From assembly GCF_000725485.1 (NCBI RefSeq), contig NZ_JOAG01000020.1, forward strand, positions 309,109-373,108: a stretch of 64,000 bases of DNA, written 5' to 3'. The position numbers and the translations under genes were made by a program. The DNA comes from Nonomuraea candida. Its GTDB lineage: Bacteria; Actinomycetota; Actinomycetes; Streptosporangiales; Streptosporangiaceae. Under the pieces are notes generated by a model. The model had not been told where the DNA came from. It did no database searches and saw only the letters and a list, made by a program, of their open reading frames with translations. Below are positions 51,823 through 60,594 of this stretch, piece by piece (position 1 is the first letter of the stretch; every line of letters begins with the position of its first letter).

Positions 51823-52848
51823 ATGACCGACCGGCTGCGGATCATCGGAGTGGAAGAGACCGTCGTCGTGCCCGCCGTGCACGAGGCGTACCGGCGGGCG
51901 GGGTCGCCGCAGATCCCCGCCCGCGGTTTCGGGGACGGCCCGATCGCCGGAAACCTGCGCGAGACGGGGGAGCGGCGGCTGGCCCACATGGACGATCAGG
52001 GCATCGACGTCGCCGTGCTGTCCCTGTCGTCGCCGGGCGTGCAGGACCTGCCGGAGGCCGACGCGATCCCGGTCGCCCGCGAGGCCAACGACCAGCTCGC
52101 CGAGATCGTCGCCGCGCGCCCCGACCGTTTCCAGGCCTTCGCCGCGATCCCCACCCAGTCGCCGGCCGCGGCCGCGGCCGAGCTGGAGCGCGCGGTGCGC
52201 GAGCTGGGCTTCCCCGGCGCCATGCTGTACGGCCGCACCGGCGACAAGCCCGCCGACCACCCGGACAACGACGAGCTGTACGCCACCGCCGAGCGGCTCG
52301 CCGTGCCGCTGCACTTCCACCCCCAGACGCCGGCCCAGCCGGTGATCGACGCCTACTACTCCGGCCTCGGCCCGATCGGCGCGTCGCTGGCCGGGCCGGC
52401 GATCGGCTGGTACTACGACCTGGGCGTCCAGTACCTGCGCATGATCTTCACGGGCGTCTTCGACCGGTTCCCCGGCCTCCAGGTGATCGCCGGGCACTGG
52501 GGCGAGGTCGTGCTGTTCTACCTCGACCACACCGGGTTCTTCGCCGAGGCCGGCGGCCTGCGCAGGCCGCTGGCCGACTACTTCCGGCAGAACTTCTGGG
52601 TCGCCGGCAGCGGCACCACCAGCCCCCGCTACCTGCGCTGGACCGCCGAGGTCATGGGCACCGACCGGATGCTGTACTCCACCGACTACCCCTTCACCTA
52701 CGGCTTCCGCCCCGGCGGCTTCCCCTACGTCGACACCAGCGGCGGCGCCGCCCGCTCCTTCCTGGAGAACGCCCCCTTCACCGACGACCAGAAGGCCGAC
52801 ATCGCCCACCGCAACTGGGAACGCCTCACCGCCCGCGCCACGACCTGA
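51823..52848 (+). CDS. Amidohydrolase, ACMSD-like decarboxylase family
   Basis: ATG at 51823 has GGTGAGGAG. The 341-aa TIM-barrel protein contains metal ligands in the N-terminal strand (the first Glu/Asp instead of the usual HxH: IIGVEETVVVPAVHEAY), PLHFHPQTP, VIAGHWGEV and STDYPFTYG. This is the amidohydrolase_2 (ACMSD/ gamma-resorcylate decarboxylase-like) pattern. It removes carboxyl groups from aromatic acids in known cases. The replaced HxH motif makes metal binding here less certain. Confidence 0.85.
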   Translation: MTDRLRIIGVEETVVVPAVHEAYRRAGSPQIPARGFGDGPIAGNLRETGERRLAHMDDQGIDVAVLSLSSPGVQDLPEADAIPVAREANDQLAEIVAARPDRFQAFAAIPTQSPAAAAAELERAVRELGFPGAMLYGRTGDKPADHPDNDELYATAERLAVPLHFHPQTPAQPVIDAYYSGLGPIGASLAGPAIGWYYDLGVQYLRMIFTGVFDRFPGLQVIAGHWGEVVLFYLDHTGFFAEAGGLRRPLADYFRQNFWVAGSGTTSPRYLRWTAEVMGTDRMLYSTDYPFTYGFRPGGFPYVDTSGGAARSFLENAPFTDDQKADIAHRNWERLTARATT

Positions 52849-52942
52849 GGCGTCAGGAGGACGCTCGTCCTGGTTTGCTCCATCCGCGCCTGCTTCGGGG
52901 GGCCGTACGGTGCCGAGCCGGGCCGCGTCGTACCCTGCAATC

Positions 52943-53587
52943 ATGACTGATGCCTCGCTGCTGACTCCCGCCGACGCCTTCGAGTTGCTGCTGGCCGGCA
53001 ACCAGCGCTTCGTCGCAGGTGAGCCGGAGCATCCGAACCAGGACGCCGAACGCCGCGCCCAGACCGCGCCCGGTCAGCGCCCGTTCGCCGTGCTCTTCGG
53101 CTGCTCCGACTCGCGCCTCGCCGCTGAGATCATCTTCGACCGGGGCCTGGGAGACCTGTTCGTCGTCCGCACCGCGGGCCACGTGGCCGGCCCCGAGGTA
53201 CTGGGAAGCATCGAATACGGCGTGAGCGTGCTGGACTGCCCGCTGGTCGTCGTGCTGGGCCACGACTCGTGCGGCGCGGTCGCGGCCACCCGCGCCGCCC
53301 TGGCCGACGGCGTCGGCACCACCGGATACGTGCGCGACGTCATCGAACGCGTCACGCCCAGCGTCCTGGCCGCCCGCGCCGCCGGCCTCACCTCGGACGA
53401 CGACATCATCGACGAGCACATCCGGCACACCGTCGACCTCCTCCTCGACCGCTCCCGGGTGCTCGCCGAGCAGGTCGACGCCGGGCGCACGGCCGTGGTG
53501 GGCCTGTCCTACCGGCTGGCCGACGGAAGCGCCCGCCTCGTCACGACCCGCGGCCTGCCGCAGCCGGAGGCCGTCCCGGCCCTCTGA
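52943..53587 (+). CDS. Beta-carbonic anhydrase
   Basis: ATG at 52943 (MTDASLLTPADAFELLLAGN) gives 214 aa. Zinc ligands are in FGCSDSRLAAE (Cys, plus Asp) and VVVLGHDSCGAVAA (His, Cys). The N-terminal LLAGNQRFVAGEPEHPNQD matches the family. It interconverts CO2 and bicarbonate. It is separate from the MFS gene that ends facing it. Confidence 0.94.
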   Translation: MTDASLLTPADAFELLLAGNQRFVAGEPEHPNQDAERRAQTAPGQRPFAVLFGCSDSRLAAEIIFDRGLGDLFVVRTAGHVAGPEVLGSIEYGVSVLDCPLVVVLGHDSCGAVAATRAALADGVGTTGYVRDVIERVTPSVLAARAAGLTSDDDIIDEHIRHTVDLLLDRSRVLAEQVDAGRTAVVGLSYRLADGSARLVTTRGLPQPEAVPAL

Positions 53588-53721
53588 GGGCTCCCGGAAA
53601 ACCGGGCCGGCTCTTGGCGAGTGCTCCCTCGGACTTTCCGGGCAGGCAAACCTGGTGCTCCGCTCCACCTCGTCGCCGCTCTCGTCCCCGGCCGCCGGGC
53701 GTCTGACCGGCGGCCGTGCCG

Positions 53722-54936
53722 TCAGTGAGGGGCGAGGCGGGCGCCGGCGAGCAGGACCGTACAGGCCGCGAGGGTCGTCAGCCCGCCCGCGAGGAAGGTG
53801 GCCCGCACGCCGGCCAGCGGCAGGACCAGGCCGCCGAGCGCGGCGCCCGCCGCCATGCCGGCGTTGTAGGCGCCGGAGTTCGCCGCGAACGCGATGTCGG
53901 TGCGCCCCGGCGCGCAGCGCAGCATCTCGTTCTGGGTGGCCATGAAGACCGGGCCGAGCGCGCCTCCCATCAGCATCAGGAACGCCACCGCCGCCACGGG
54001 ATGGGAACCGGCCGCGTACAGGCCGAGCATGCCCGCCGCCTGCGTGGCCACCGCGACGGCGGACGCGGCGCGCGGGAACCGGTCCAGGAACACTCCGGTG
54101 ACGCTCACCCCGGCCACGCTCGCCACGCCGAAGGCCGCGAACAGCACGTTCACCGTTTCCGGCGGGAAGCCGCCCACGTCGCCCAGGAACGTCACGATGT
54201 AGGTGTAGCCCGCGAACGCCCCCGTCGCCGACAGCGCCCCGGCGGCCAGCACGGTCGCGAACCGGCGGCGGTCGGGACGCGCCGCGAAGGCCGCGGGCTC
54301 CTCTTCCGGCCGCGCGGTCGGCAGCAGGACGGCGATCGTCACCAGGCAGACGAGCCCCAGGGCCGCGAGCACGGCGACGGGCACCCGCCAGTCGCTCCGC
54401 TGCCCCAGCCAGGTGCCCGCGGGCACGCCGAGGACGAGGGCGAGCGAACCGGCGACGGACAGCGCCCCGACCACCCGCCCGCGCACCCCGGGCGGGAACA
54501 GGCCCACCGCGACCGGCCCCATCACGGCCCAGAACAGCGCCTGGGCGAGCGCGGTCAGCAACCGCGCCGACAGGAGCGACCAGTACGCGCCGGCCACGGC
54601 GGCCGCCAGGCTGGACACGACGAGCGCGGCCAGCAGCCCGGCCAGCACGTGCCGGCGCGGCACCGCGCGTACGGCGTGCGTGAGCGGCAACGACACCACG
54701 GCCACCGTCACCGCGTACCCGGTGACCAGGAGGCCGACGGCCGGCAACGACACCCGCAGGTCTTGCGCGATGAGCTCCAGGAGGCCGACCGGCAGGTTCT
54801 CCGCCGTGTTGAAGGTGAAGGCGGCCAGCATCAGCGCCGCCAGCACCGCCACCGCGCGCCAGGGAGCCGGTCGCGCCGTGACCGCCGCACCGGTCTCCGT
54901 GGCCGCCTCTTGTGTCCGCTCCCTGGCCCCGCCCAT
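53722..54936 (-). CDS. MFS transporter, DHA1-type (Cmx/CmlR-like)
   Basis: ATG at 54936 has GGGGTGG upstream. The 404-aa product has twelve hydrophobic helices, beginning RAVAVLAALMLAAFTFNTAENLP. The conserved loop 2-3 pattern (ALAQALFWAVMGPVAVGLFP) is like the chloramphenicol-resistance CmlR/Cmx group and the general DHA1 drug/sugar efflux group. The substrate is unknown. Confidence 0.88.
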   Translation of the reverse strand: MGGARERTQEAATETGAAVTARPAPWRAVAVLAALMLAAFTFNTAENLPVGLLELIAQDLRVSLPAVGLLVTGYAVTVAVVSLPLTHAVRAVPRRHVLAGLLAALVVSSLAAAVAGAYWSLLSARLLTALAQALFWAVMGPVAVGLFPPGVRGRVVGALSVAGSLALVLGVPAGTWLGQRSDWRVPVAVLAALGLVCLVTIAVLLPTARPEEEPAAFAARPDRRRFATVLAAGALSATGAFAGYTYIVTFLGDVGGFPPETVNVLFAAFGVASVAGVSVTGVFLDRFPRAASAVAVATQAAGMLGLYAAGSHPVAAVAFLMLMGGALGPVFMATQNEMLRCAPGRTDIAFAANSGAYNAGMAAGAALGGLVLPLAGVRATFLAGGLTTLAACTVLLAGARLAPH

Positions 54937-55158
54937 ACGGTCCACCCCATCGGGCCCGCCTGACGGGCCGCAACCGAATTTCCGGCATGGGAGCAGGCCC
55001 GGTCACCCCTGGGGCCGCATTCCGGCCGGTTCCGGATTTCCCGCACGGGGGAGGCCCGGTCACGCCCGGTCACGCATGGGGCCGCGTTCCGGCCGCGTTC
55101 CGGCCGCCGTTTCCGCCGCGCGTTCCCGCCGCGCCCCCGCCACGGCGGGAACGCGCGG

Positions 55159-55640
55159 CTAGGCCGATCTCTGCGACCACTCGCCGTACGGTTGCGCCTG
55201 TCCGGGCACCGCGCCGTTCCCGAGCTCCTCGCGCAGCAGGCCGACGATGCCTTCCACCGTGTCGCGGCAGGTGCCGCATCCGGTGGTGGCCCTGGTGGCG
55301 GTGGCCACGGCGGCCACGTCCCTGGCCCCGGCCTCCCAGCAGGCCCTGATCTGCCCCTTGGTCACGTTGTTGCACTGGCACACCCTGGCCGCGTCCGGCA
55401 TCAGCGCCGGGCTGCCGGCCACCGGGGCCGCGGTCCCGGGGAACAACAGCCCCGCACCACCTCGGCCTGCTCCTCACCCAGCTGCGTCTCGCCCATCGCG
55501 GCCAGCTCCACGCTCTTGGCCTTCAACCGCGTCACCAGCCGCGACCCCCGATACGCCGCCTTGCCCCCGGTGATCACCTCGGCGGCCACCGCGGCCTACT
55601 CCCACGTCGCCGTGGGCGAGGTGACCCCCAGCAGTCCGGC
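55159..55640 (-). pseudogene. nirB: Decayed nirB-like nitrite reductase/NasB remnant
   Basis: Two pieces in different frames match NirB-type proteins. The upstream piece reads VAAEVITGGKAAYRGSRLVT and RLKAKSVELAAMGETQLG, which is the end of the FAD/NAD domain. The second reads SPALMPDAARVCQCNNVTKG...CGTCRDTVEGIVGLL, the BFD-like [2Fe-2S] domain with Cys pairs CQC and CGTC. About 25-30 residues are missing between them, and a TAG interrupts the start. The iron-sulfur piece alone (95 aa, 55159-55446) might still be expressed, but the whole gene is dead. Confidence 0.65.
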
Positions 55641-55642
55641 GG

Positions 55643-55912
55643 CTATGAGGCGGCTTCGAGTGGTGCGTCGTCGCCGCGCCAGGCGCCGGCCAGCTCCTCG
55701 ACCGGCACGTCGAGCGCCGCGCCGAGGGAGACGATCGTGCCGAACCCGGGGGAGGGCAGCCGGCCGGTCTCGATCTTGCGCAGGGTCTCCGGCGAGATGC
55801 CGGCCGCGTGCGCGACCTCCGCCAGGTCGCGTCCCGCCCGCGCGTGGCGCAGCAGGGTGCCGAGCCGCCTGCCGGCGGCGATCTGCTCAGGGGTGAGAGG
55901 TTGGCGGACCAT
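55643..55912 (-). CDS. Small XRE family helix-turn-helix regulator
   Basis: ATG at 55912 starts an 89-aa protein that is essentially one helix-turn-helix (RAGRDLAEVAHAAGISPETL, KIETGRLPSP) plus a short helical tail. It is divergent from a methionine aminopeptidase gene, and two GGTAT-type operators lie between the starts. A repressor of the peptidase is the simplest role. It is unrelated to the adjacent nirB remnant. Confidence 0.85.
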   Translation of the reverse strand: MVRQPLTPEQIAAGRRLGTLLRHARAGRDLAEVAHAAGISPETLRKIETGRLPSPGFGTIVSLGAALDVPVEELAGAWRGDDAPLEAAS

Positions 55913-55928
55913 GCCCTCAGGATAGGTT

Positions 55929-55976
55929 GGTATTATTATACCGGCAAGTGCTAGGGTGACCGGTATAAATATACCG
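55929..55976. promoter_or_regulatory. Twin operators between XRE regulator and methionine aminopeptidase
   Basis: GGTAT-TATT-ATACC (55929-55942) and CGGTAT-AAAT-ATACCG (55961-55976) are two near-identical palindromes, 32 bases apart. Both fill an AT-rich 87-base gap that has to contain the divergent promoters. They are the likely binding sites of the XRE protein. Confidence 0.8.
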
Positions 55977-55999
55977 ACATCCTGTGATGCGAGGCACTC

Positions 56000-56818
56000 A
56001 TGATCGAGCTGAAGACCCCCGCCGAGATCGAACGCATGCACGTGACCGGGCGTTTCGTCGCCGAGGTGCTCACCGAGGTCGGCCGCATCGCCGACGTGGG
56101 CGTCAACCTCCTGGACCTGGAGCACCACGTGCGCGGCATGATCGAGCGGCGCGGGGCCGAGTCGTGCTACTGGGACTACTCGCCGTCCTTCGGGCGCGGC
56201 CCGTTCCGTAACGTGATCTGCCTGTCGGTCAACGACGCCGTCCTGCACGGCCTGCCGCACGACTACACCCTGCGTGACGGCGACGTGCTCAGCGCCGACA
56301 TCGCGGTCGGCATCGACGGCTGGGTGGCCGACTCGGCGCGTACGATCATCGTCGGCACCCCCGCCGAGGAGGACCTGCGGATCATCCGCGCCACCGAAGA
56401 AGCGCTGGAGGCGGCGATCGAGGTGGCCCGCCCGGGCAACCGCCTCGGCGACATCTCGGCGGCCATCTGGGAGGTGGCCCACGACTACGGCTACCCGGTC
56501 AACACGGAGTTCGGCGGGCACGGCATCGGCCGTACCATGCACGAGGGGCCCCACGTGGCGAACAAGGGCCGGGCGGGGCGCGGCCTCATGCTCCGGCCGG
56601 GCCTGACCCTCGCGCTCGAACCCTGGCTCGCCCGCACCACCGACCGGATCGTCTACGACCCCGACGGCTGGACCATCCGCTCGGCGGACGGCTCACGAAC
56701 GGCCCACTCGGAGCACACGGTCGCCATCACCGAGGACGCCCCGCTGGTGCTCACCCGACGCGAGTCGGAAACCCCGGCGACGCGCCCCACCGGCCGCCTG
56801 TCCGGCAGGAACGCCTGA
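56000..56818 (+). CDS. map: Type I methionine aminopeptidase
   Basis: ATG at 56000 gives 272 aa. The metal ligands are visible: Asp in DIAVGIDGWVADSART, His in GGHGIGRTMHEGPHV, Glu in TLALEPWL and Glu in HSEHTVAITE. It removes N-terminal Met from new proteins. Actinomycetes usually have two map genes; this one is unusual because it is divergent from a dedicated XRE regulator with twin operators, implying it is switched by a signal. It has no N-terminal extension or zinc finger. Confidence 0.93.
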   Translation: MIELKTPAEIERMHVTGRFVAEVLTEVGRIADVGVNLLDLEHHVRGMIERRGAESCYWDYSPSFGRGPFRNVICLSVNDAVLHGLPHDYTLRDGDVLSADIAVGIDGWVADSARTIIVGTPAEEDLRIIRATEEALEAAIEVARPGNRLGDISAAIWEVAHDYGYPVNTEFGGHGIGRTMHEGPHVANKGRAGRGLMLRPGLTLALEPWLARTTDRIVYDPDGWTIRSADGSRTAHSEHTVAITEDAPLVLTRRESETPATRPTGRLSGRNA

Positions 56819-56941
56819 CCCTCCCGCAGCACCTCCCGGCGCATGGACGGCTTCCGCTCGGACACGGTTGGGCCGGATCACCCGGCCAAGCCTTCACCTG
56901 GCCTGCCCGACCTGTACGAGACCCCGGACCGTCGCCCGCGA

Positions 56942-57634
56942 TCAGGTGGAAGGGGTGGTGTGCGGGCGCAGGACCATGAGTGCGTCCTCCGAGGTCGCCA
57001 CCATGGCGAAGGGGAACCGGTCCACCTCGAGACAGAGTGCGACGTCATCGGGATGGGCCCCCTGACGCACCCCCTGCGCCAGCTCGGCCGCGGCCCGCGA
57101 CTCGGCGGCGCGGCGCAGGAAGCCGGCCGCATCCGCCCCGGGCTCGGTGACCCGTCGCGCGATGTACTCGGCGCACGCCAGGTCTTCCTCGGCCCGCCCG
57201 TCCTCGCCGGTGACCACGAACGTGACGCGGTCACTCCCGCGCTCCCGCAGGAGCCGGGCCGTCGCCTCCGCCACCACGAAGCCGGCGCACAGCACCAGCG
57301 ACGCCTCCTTGACCGCGAGCGCGCCGACCGTCCCCGCCGTGGTCTTCTGCACCACGGTCCGCCCGCCGAGGTCGGCGGAGCGCAGCAGGGCCGGCGAGTT
57401 GACCGCGTCGAATCCGGGCGCGGGCGGGCCGTCCTTGAGCGTCACCCAGTCCGGATGGCGCGCCTTGAGCGCCAGGGCCTCCTCCAGCGACGGGGCCAGG
57501 ACGATCTTCTCCGCCCCCCGCGCGAAGGCCCAGGCGGCCACGGTGAAGGCCCGCATGACGTCGACCACGACCGCCACGGGCGGGGTCTCGACGAGATCGG
57601 TGATGCCAAGGAAACGAGCGTCCATTCCGGTCAT
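56942..57634 (-). CDS. 2-phosphosulfolactate phosphatase-like (ComB family)
   Basis: ATG at 57634 ([15 protein letters not shown]) gives 230 aa. Family motifs: [21 protein letters not shown] near the N-terminus, [15 protein letters not shown], and [15 protein letters not shown]. ComB hydrolyses phosphosulfolactate in coenzyme M/sulfolactate metabolism, but in actinobacteria the substrate is unclear. It is alone on its strand. Confidence 0.85.
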   Translation of the reverse strand: MTGMDARFLGITDLVETPPVAVVVDVMRAFTVAAWAFARGAEKIVLAPSLEEALALKARHPDWVTLKDGPPAPGFDAVNSPALLRSADLGGRTVVQKTTAGTVGALAVKEASLVLCAGFVVAEATARLLRERGSDRVTFVVTGEDGRAEEDLACAEYIARRVTEPGADAAGFLRRAAESRAAAELAQGVRQGAHPDDVALCLEVDRFPFAMVATSEDALMVLRPHTTPST

Positions 57635-57687
57635 GATCGCACATACCGGACCGATGTGCGGCGTGGCGTCCAGGGTGGGAGGAAGCG

Positions 57688-59271
57688 TCAGGCCAGGGCG
57701 GCGACCGCGCGCAGGGTGACGCCCGATCCGACCAGCAGGACGAGCGTGGCGGTCATGGTCGCGCCGTACGGACGCAGCCGTCCCAGCCGGCCCGCCAGGG
57801 CGAGGCCGCCCAGCCTGCGCAGGACGAAGGCCACGCCCAGCAACGTCAGCGCCATGCCCAGCCCGTAGCAGACCACGGTCATGACCCCGAACAGGGTGCG
57901 GCCGAGCGCCATCGCGCCGAGCAGCACCACCAGCGCGGACGGGCTGGGCACCAGCCCTCCGGCCACGGCCAGCGCCACCACCCCACCGGACCACCGCCGC
58001 CGCCGCTGCCCATCCGCATGGCCCTGCCCACGCCCATCCTCATTCCCGTGCCCGTGCCCGTGTTCGTGCCCATGCCAATGGCCGTGGTCATGACCGTGAC
58101 CGTGACCGTGACCATGCCCGTGTCCGTGGTGGGGGCCGTGTCCGTGGTGGTGGTGGCGGTGGCGGTGGCGGAGGGCTGTGCGGAGGAGGGTGGCGCCGAT
58201 CAGGGCGATGAGCAGGCCGCTGACCACGCCCAGCCAGCCCAGCACCGCCTCGCCCGCCAGCGACGTCATGACCGTGACCAGCACCCCGAGCACCAGCACC
58301 CCCACCGTGTGCGTGGCGGTGACCGTGGCGGCGACGGCGAGCACGTCCCAGGGGCGCCGCCGCCCGGCCAGGTACGCGGCCATCACCGTCTTGCCGTGAC
58401 CGGGCATCGCGGCGTGCACGGCTCCCAGCACCAGCGACAGCAGCAGGGCGAGCAGTCCGAGCGGCACGGTCAGCCGGTCGGCGCCGATCAGCCCGTTGAG
58501 CCGGTCGGCCAGCAGGCCGGTGTAGCGGGTGATGACGTCCACGCCGGGAACGGGCGTCGCCGCCCCGGTCCCCCCGTTCCCGGGCTCCACCTCGATCCGC
58601 GCGCTGCGCACGTCGAGCGGCGAGCTGAGCAGGTCGGCCGGGTAGTCGCGCAGCTCGCCCGACAGGCTGTGCGCGGGCACGGTGGAGGAGCCGATGCGTA
58701 CGCCGTCCCCCTTCGCGGTGATCTCCCGCCAGCCCGCGGTCTCGTCGCGGTAGGCGTTGGCGAAGGTCAGGGTGAGCGGCCGGTCGACCCGCAACGGCGC
58801 GGTCAGCCGGCAGGTCAGCCTGCTGGTACGCAGCCCCGCGTCCCCCGGCCGGTAGCCGAAGGCGGTCTCGGTGGCCCGCCAGGCCAGCGGCCGGCCGCCG
58901 GCCTCACCCCGGACGGCCTCGCGCAACGCGCCGCAGGCCCGCCGGGCGTGGGCGTCGAGGGAGCCGCGCACCGGATGCTGCAGGGTGGGGATCTCGGCGC
59001 TGTCCACGATGGCGACGAGCTCGACCCTGTCGCGGAAGACGGTCAGCCCGTCGTAACGGTTGACGCTGAAATCACCCAGCGGATGCGCGGCCGCCGGCAC
59101 GGCGCCGGCGAGCGCGACACCGTACGAGGCAGCGCGCGGGGCGGCGACCGGAACCGCGAGCGGGACGGCGACCGGGATGGCGAGCGGGGCGGCGAGGGGG
59201 ACGGCGGCGAGGGGGACGGCGGCGGTGAGCGGGGCGGCGGCGAGGACGGCGGCGAGCAGGGTGGTGATCAT
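57688..59271 (-). CDS. Nickel/cobalt transporter-like (NicO) protein with periplasmic domain and His-rich loop
   Basis: ATG at 59271 overlaps the TPR gene stop (ATGA). The 527-aa product starts with a signal-like Ala/Val/Pro repeat, then an exported beta-rich domain ([20 protein letters not shown]). A NicO-type membrane core follows ([35 protein letters not shown]; the HxxxxD-like AHAAMPGH motif). A long His/Gly-rich loop, about 40 residues of HGHGHGHD, probably binds metal ions. It is the last gene of the DUF4331/TPR operon and likely moves Ni, Co or another divalent metal. Confidence 0.85.
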   Translation of the reverse strand: MITTLLAAVLAAAPLTAAVPLAAVPLAAPLAIPVAVPLAVPVAAPRAASYGVALAGAVPAAAHPLGDFSVNRYDGLTVFRDRVELVAIVDSAEIPTLQHPVRGSLDAHARRACGALREAVRGEAGGRPLAWRATETAFGYRPGDAGLRTSRLTCRLTAPLRVDRPLTLTFANAYRDETAGWREITAKGDGVRIGSSTVPAHSLSGELRDYPADLLSSPLDVRSARIEVEPGNGGTGAATPVPGVDVITRYTGLLADRLNGLIGADRLTVPLGLLALLLSLVLGAVHAAMPGHGKTVMAAYLAGRRRPWDVLAVAATVTATHTVGVLVLGVLVTVMTSLAGEAVLGWLGVVSGLLIALIGATLLRTALRHRHRHHHHGHGPHHGHGHGHGHGHGHDHGHWHGHEHGHGHGNEDGRGQGHADGQRRRRWSGGVVALAVAGGLVPSPSALVVLLGAMALGRTLFGVMTVVCYGLGMALTLLGVAFVLRRLGGLALAGRLGRLRPYGATMTATLVLLVGSGVTLRAVAALA

Positions 59272-60569
59272 GGCGTGGCCGCCAGCAGTTTCCTGGCCCG
59301 GGCGGCTCTGATCGGTGAGAAGTGCGGGTTGATGGCCAGCGCCCTGCTCAGATGGGCGCGGGCGGCCTCGCGGTGCCCGAGCGCCCGCTCGATCTCCCCC
59401 CTGTGGTAGGCGAACAGCGCGTTGCGCCCGCCGAGCCGGTCGGCGCGGGCGGCGTACGCGGCGGCCGCCGCGTGCCGGCCGGTCCGGTGCAGCGCCCAGC
59501 CGAGCGCGTCGGCCACCTCCACGCTCTGCCGCCGCTTCCACTCCGCCCGCAGGTGCCGCACGGCGGAGCGCGGATCGCCGTGGTCGGCCTCGAACGTTCC
59601 CAGGGCCAGGTGGTCGACGTCGCCCTTGGCGGCCAGCAGCTTGTGCTGGGCGGTGAAGACGGCGTACTGCCGCCGGGCCGTGGCGCGGCGGCCGAGGTGC
59701 TGCAGGAGCTCCCCGTACTCGACGACATAGGACGGCGAGCCGGCGACGGCGGTGGCGTAGTCGCGCAACGCCTGCTTGACGTGGCCGAGCGCGGCCTCGG
59801 CGCGGGCCTTGCCCGCCCGCGACGGCACGTGCCCGGGATCGGCGGCCAGCGCCTGCGTGTACGCGGTGCGCGCGGCCCGCGGATCACCGTCGTTCCAGGC
59901 CAGCTCGCCGAGCTGCCACTGGCAGAAGGCGTACTCGGCGGGGTCGCCGGCGATCAGGCAGGCGCGCCGCAGCAGCTCGCGGGCGGGCCCGATGCGGCCG
60001 TGGAGCTGCTCCAGGCGGGCGGCGCGGGTGAAGGAGGCCAGGTCGGGCCGGCCGTCGAGCATGCGCCGGATCGTGCTCTCGGCCTGCTCGTACCGGCCGA
60101 GCTCCAGGTAGGCGTCGGCGAGCACGCCGTACAGCGCCCAGCGGTGCGGCGCCTCCCTGCGGGCCCGTTCGGCCCAGCGGACGGCGGCGGCGAAGTCGTG
60201 CCGGGCGTTGGCCAGCGCGCCCATGCCGATCACGGCGTCGATGTACGGTTTGCCGTCCCCGGTGGGCAGCCGCAGGGAGCGCCGCAGCGCCGCCCCGGCC
60301 TTGCCGTAGTAGGCGGCGTCGGAGGTGCGGCGGGCCTGCTCCAGGTACATGGTGCCGAGGCTCGCCCAGACCGCCGCGTCGTCCGGGTTGCGGCGCAGCC
60401 GGTGCTGGGCGGCCTCGATGGATCCGGCCAGGTCGTACGGCGGCCACCCCACCGGGCCCGGCGGCGGCTCGTCCCGGCGCAGGAGGCCGCCGGGGGCGTA
60501 CAGGGTCAGCAGGACGCAGCCCAGCAGCACGCATCCCAGCAGGGGCAGCAATCGCCGTACGCGACTCAT
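59268..60569 (-). CDS. Membrane-anchored tetratricopeptide repeat protein
   Basis: The 433-aa protein has an N-terminal anchor (RRLLPLLGCVLLGCVLLTLY) followed by about nine TPR units (for example AAVWASLGTMYLEQARRTSD and RWALYGVLADAYLELGRYEQ). It is a scaffold at the membrane. It overlaps the transporter gene by ATGA and lies 25 bases after the DUF4331 gene. In this gene set the TPR protein probably assembles the system. Confidence 0.85.
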   Translation of the reverse strand: MSRVRRLLPLLGCVLLGCVLLTLYAPGGLLRRDEPPPGPVGWPPYDLAGSIEAAQHRLRRNPDDAAVWASLGTMYLEQARRTSDAAYYGKAGAALRRSLRLPTGDGKPYIDAVIGMGALANARHDFAAAVRWAERARREAPHRWALYGVLADAYLELGRYEQAESTIRRMLDGRPDLASFTRAARLEQLHGRIGPARELLRRACLIAGDPAEYAFCQWQLGELAWNDGDPRAARTAYTQALAADPGHVPSRAGKARAEAALGHVKQALRDYATAVAGSPSYVVEYGELLQHLGRRATARRQYAVFTAQHKLLAAKGDVDHLALGTFEADHGDPRSAVRHLRAEWKRRQSVEVADALGWALHRTGRHAAAAAYAARADRLGGRNALFAYHRGEIERALGHREAARAHLSRALAINPHFSPIRAARARKLLAATP

Positions 60570-60594
60570 CTGATCGGATGTCCTCGGTGGTGGT

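Noticed and set aside
52853-55063. 736-aa minus-strand frame across carbonic anhydrase and MFS genes
   Set aside because: The Arg/Gly-rich text is a shadow of an MFS gene in another frame and antisense of the carbonic anhydrase.
58000-58170. His/Gly repeats taken as a possible CRISPR or repeat array
   Set aside because: The repeat is short codon-level HG duplication inside a metal transporter gene, without spacers.
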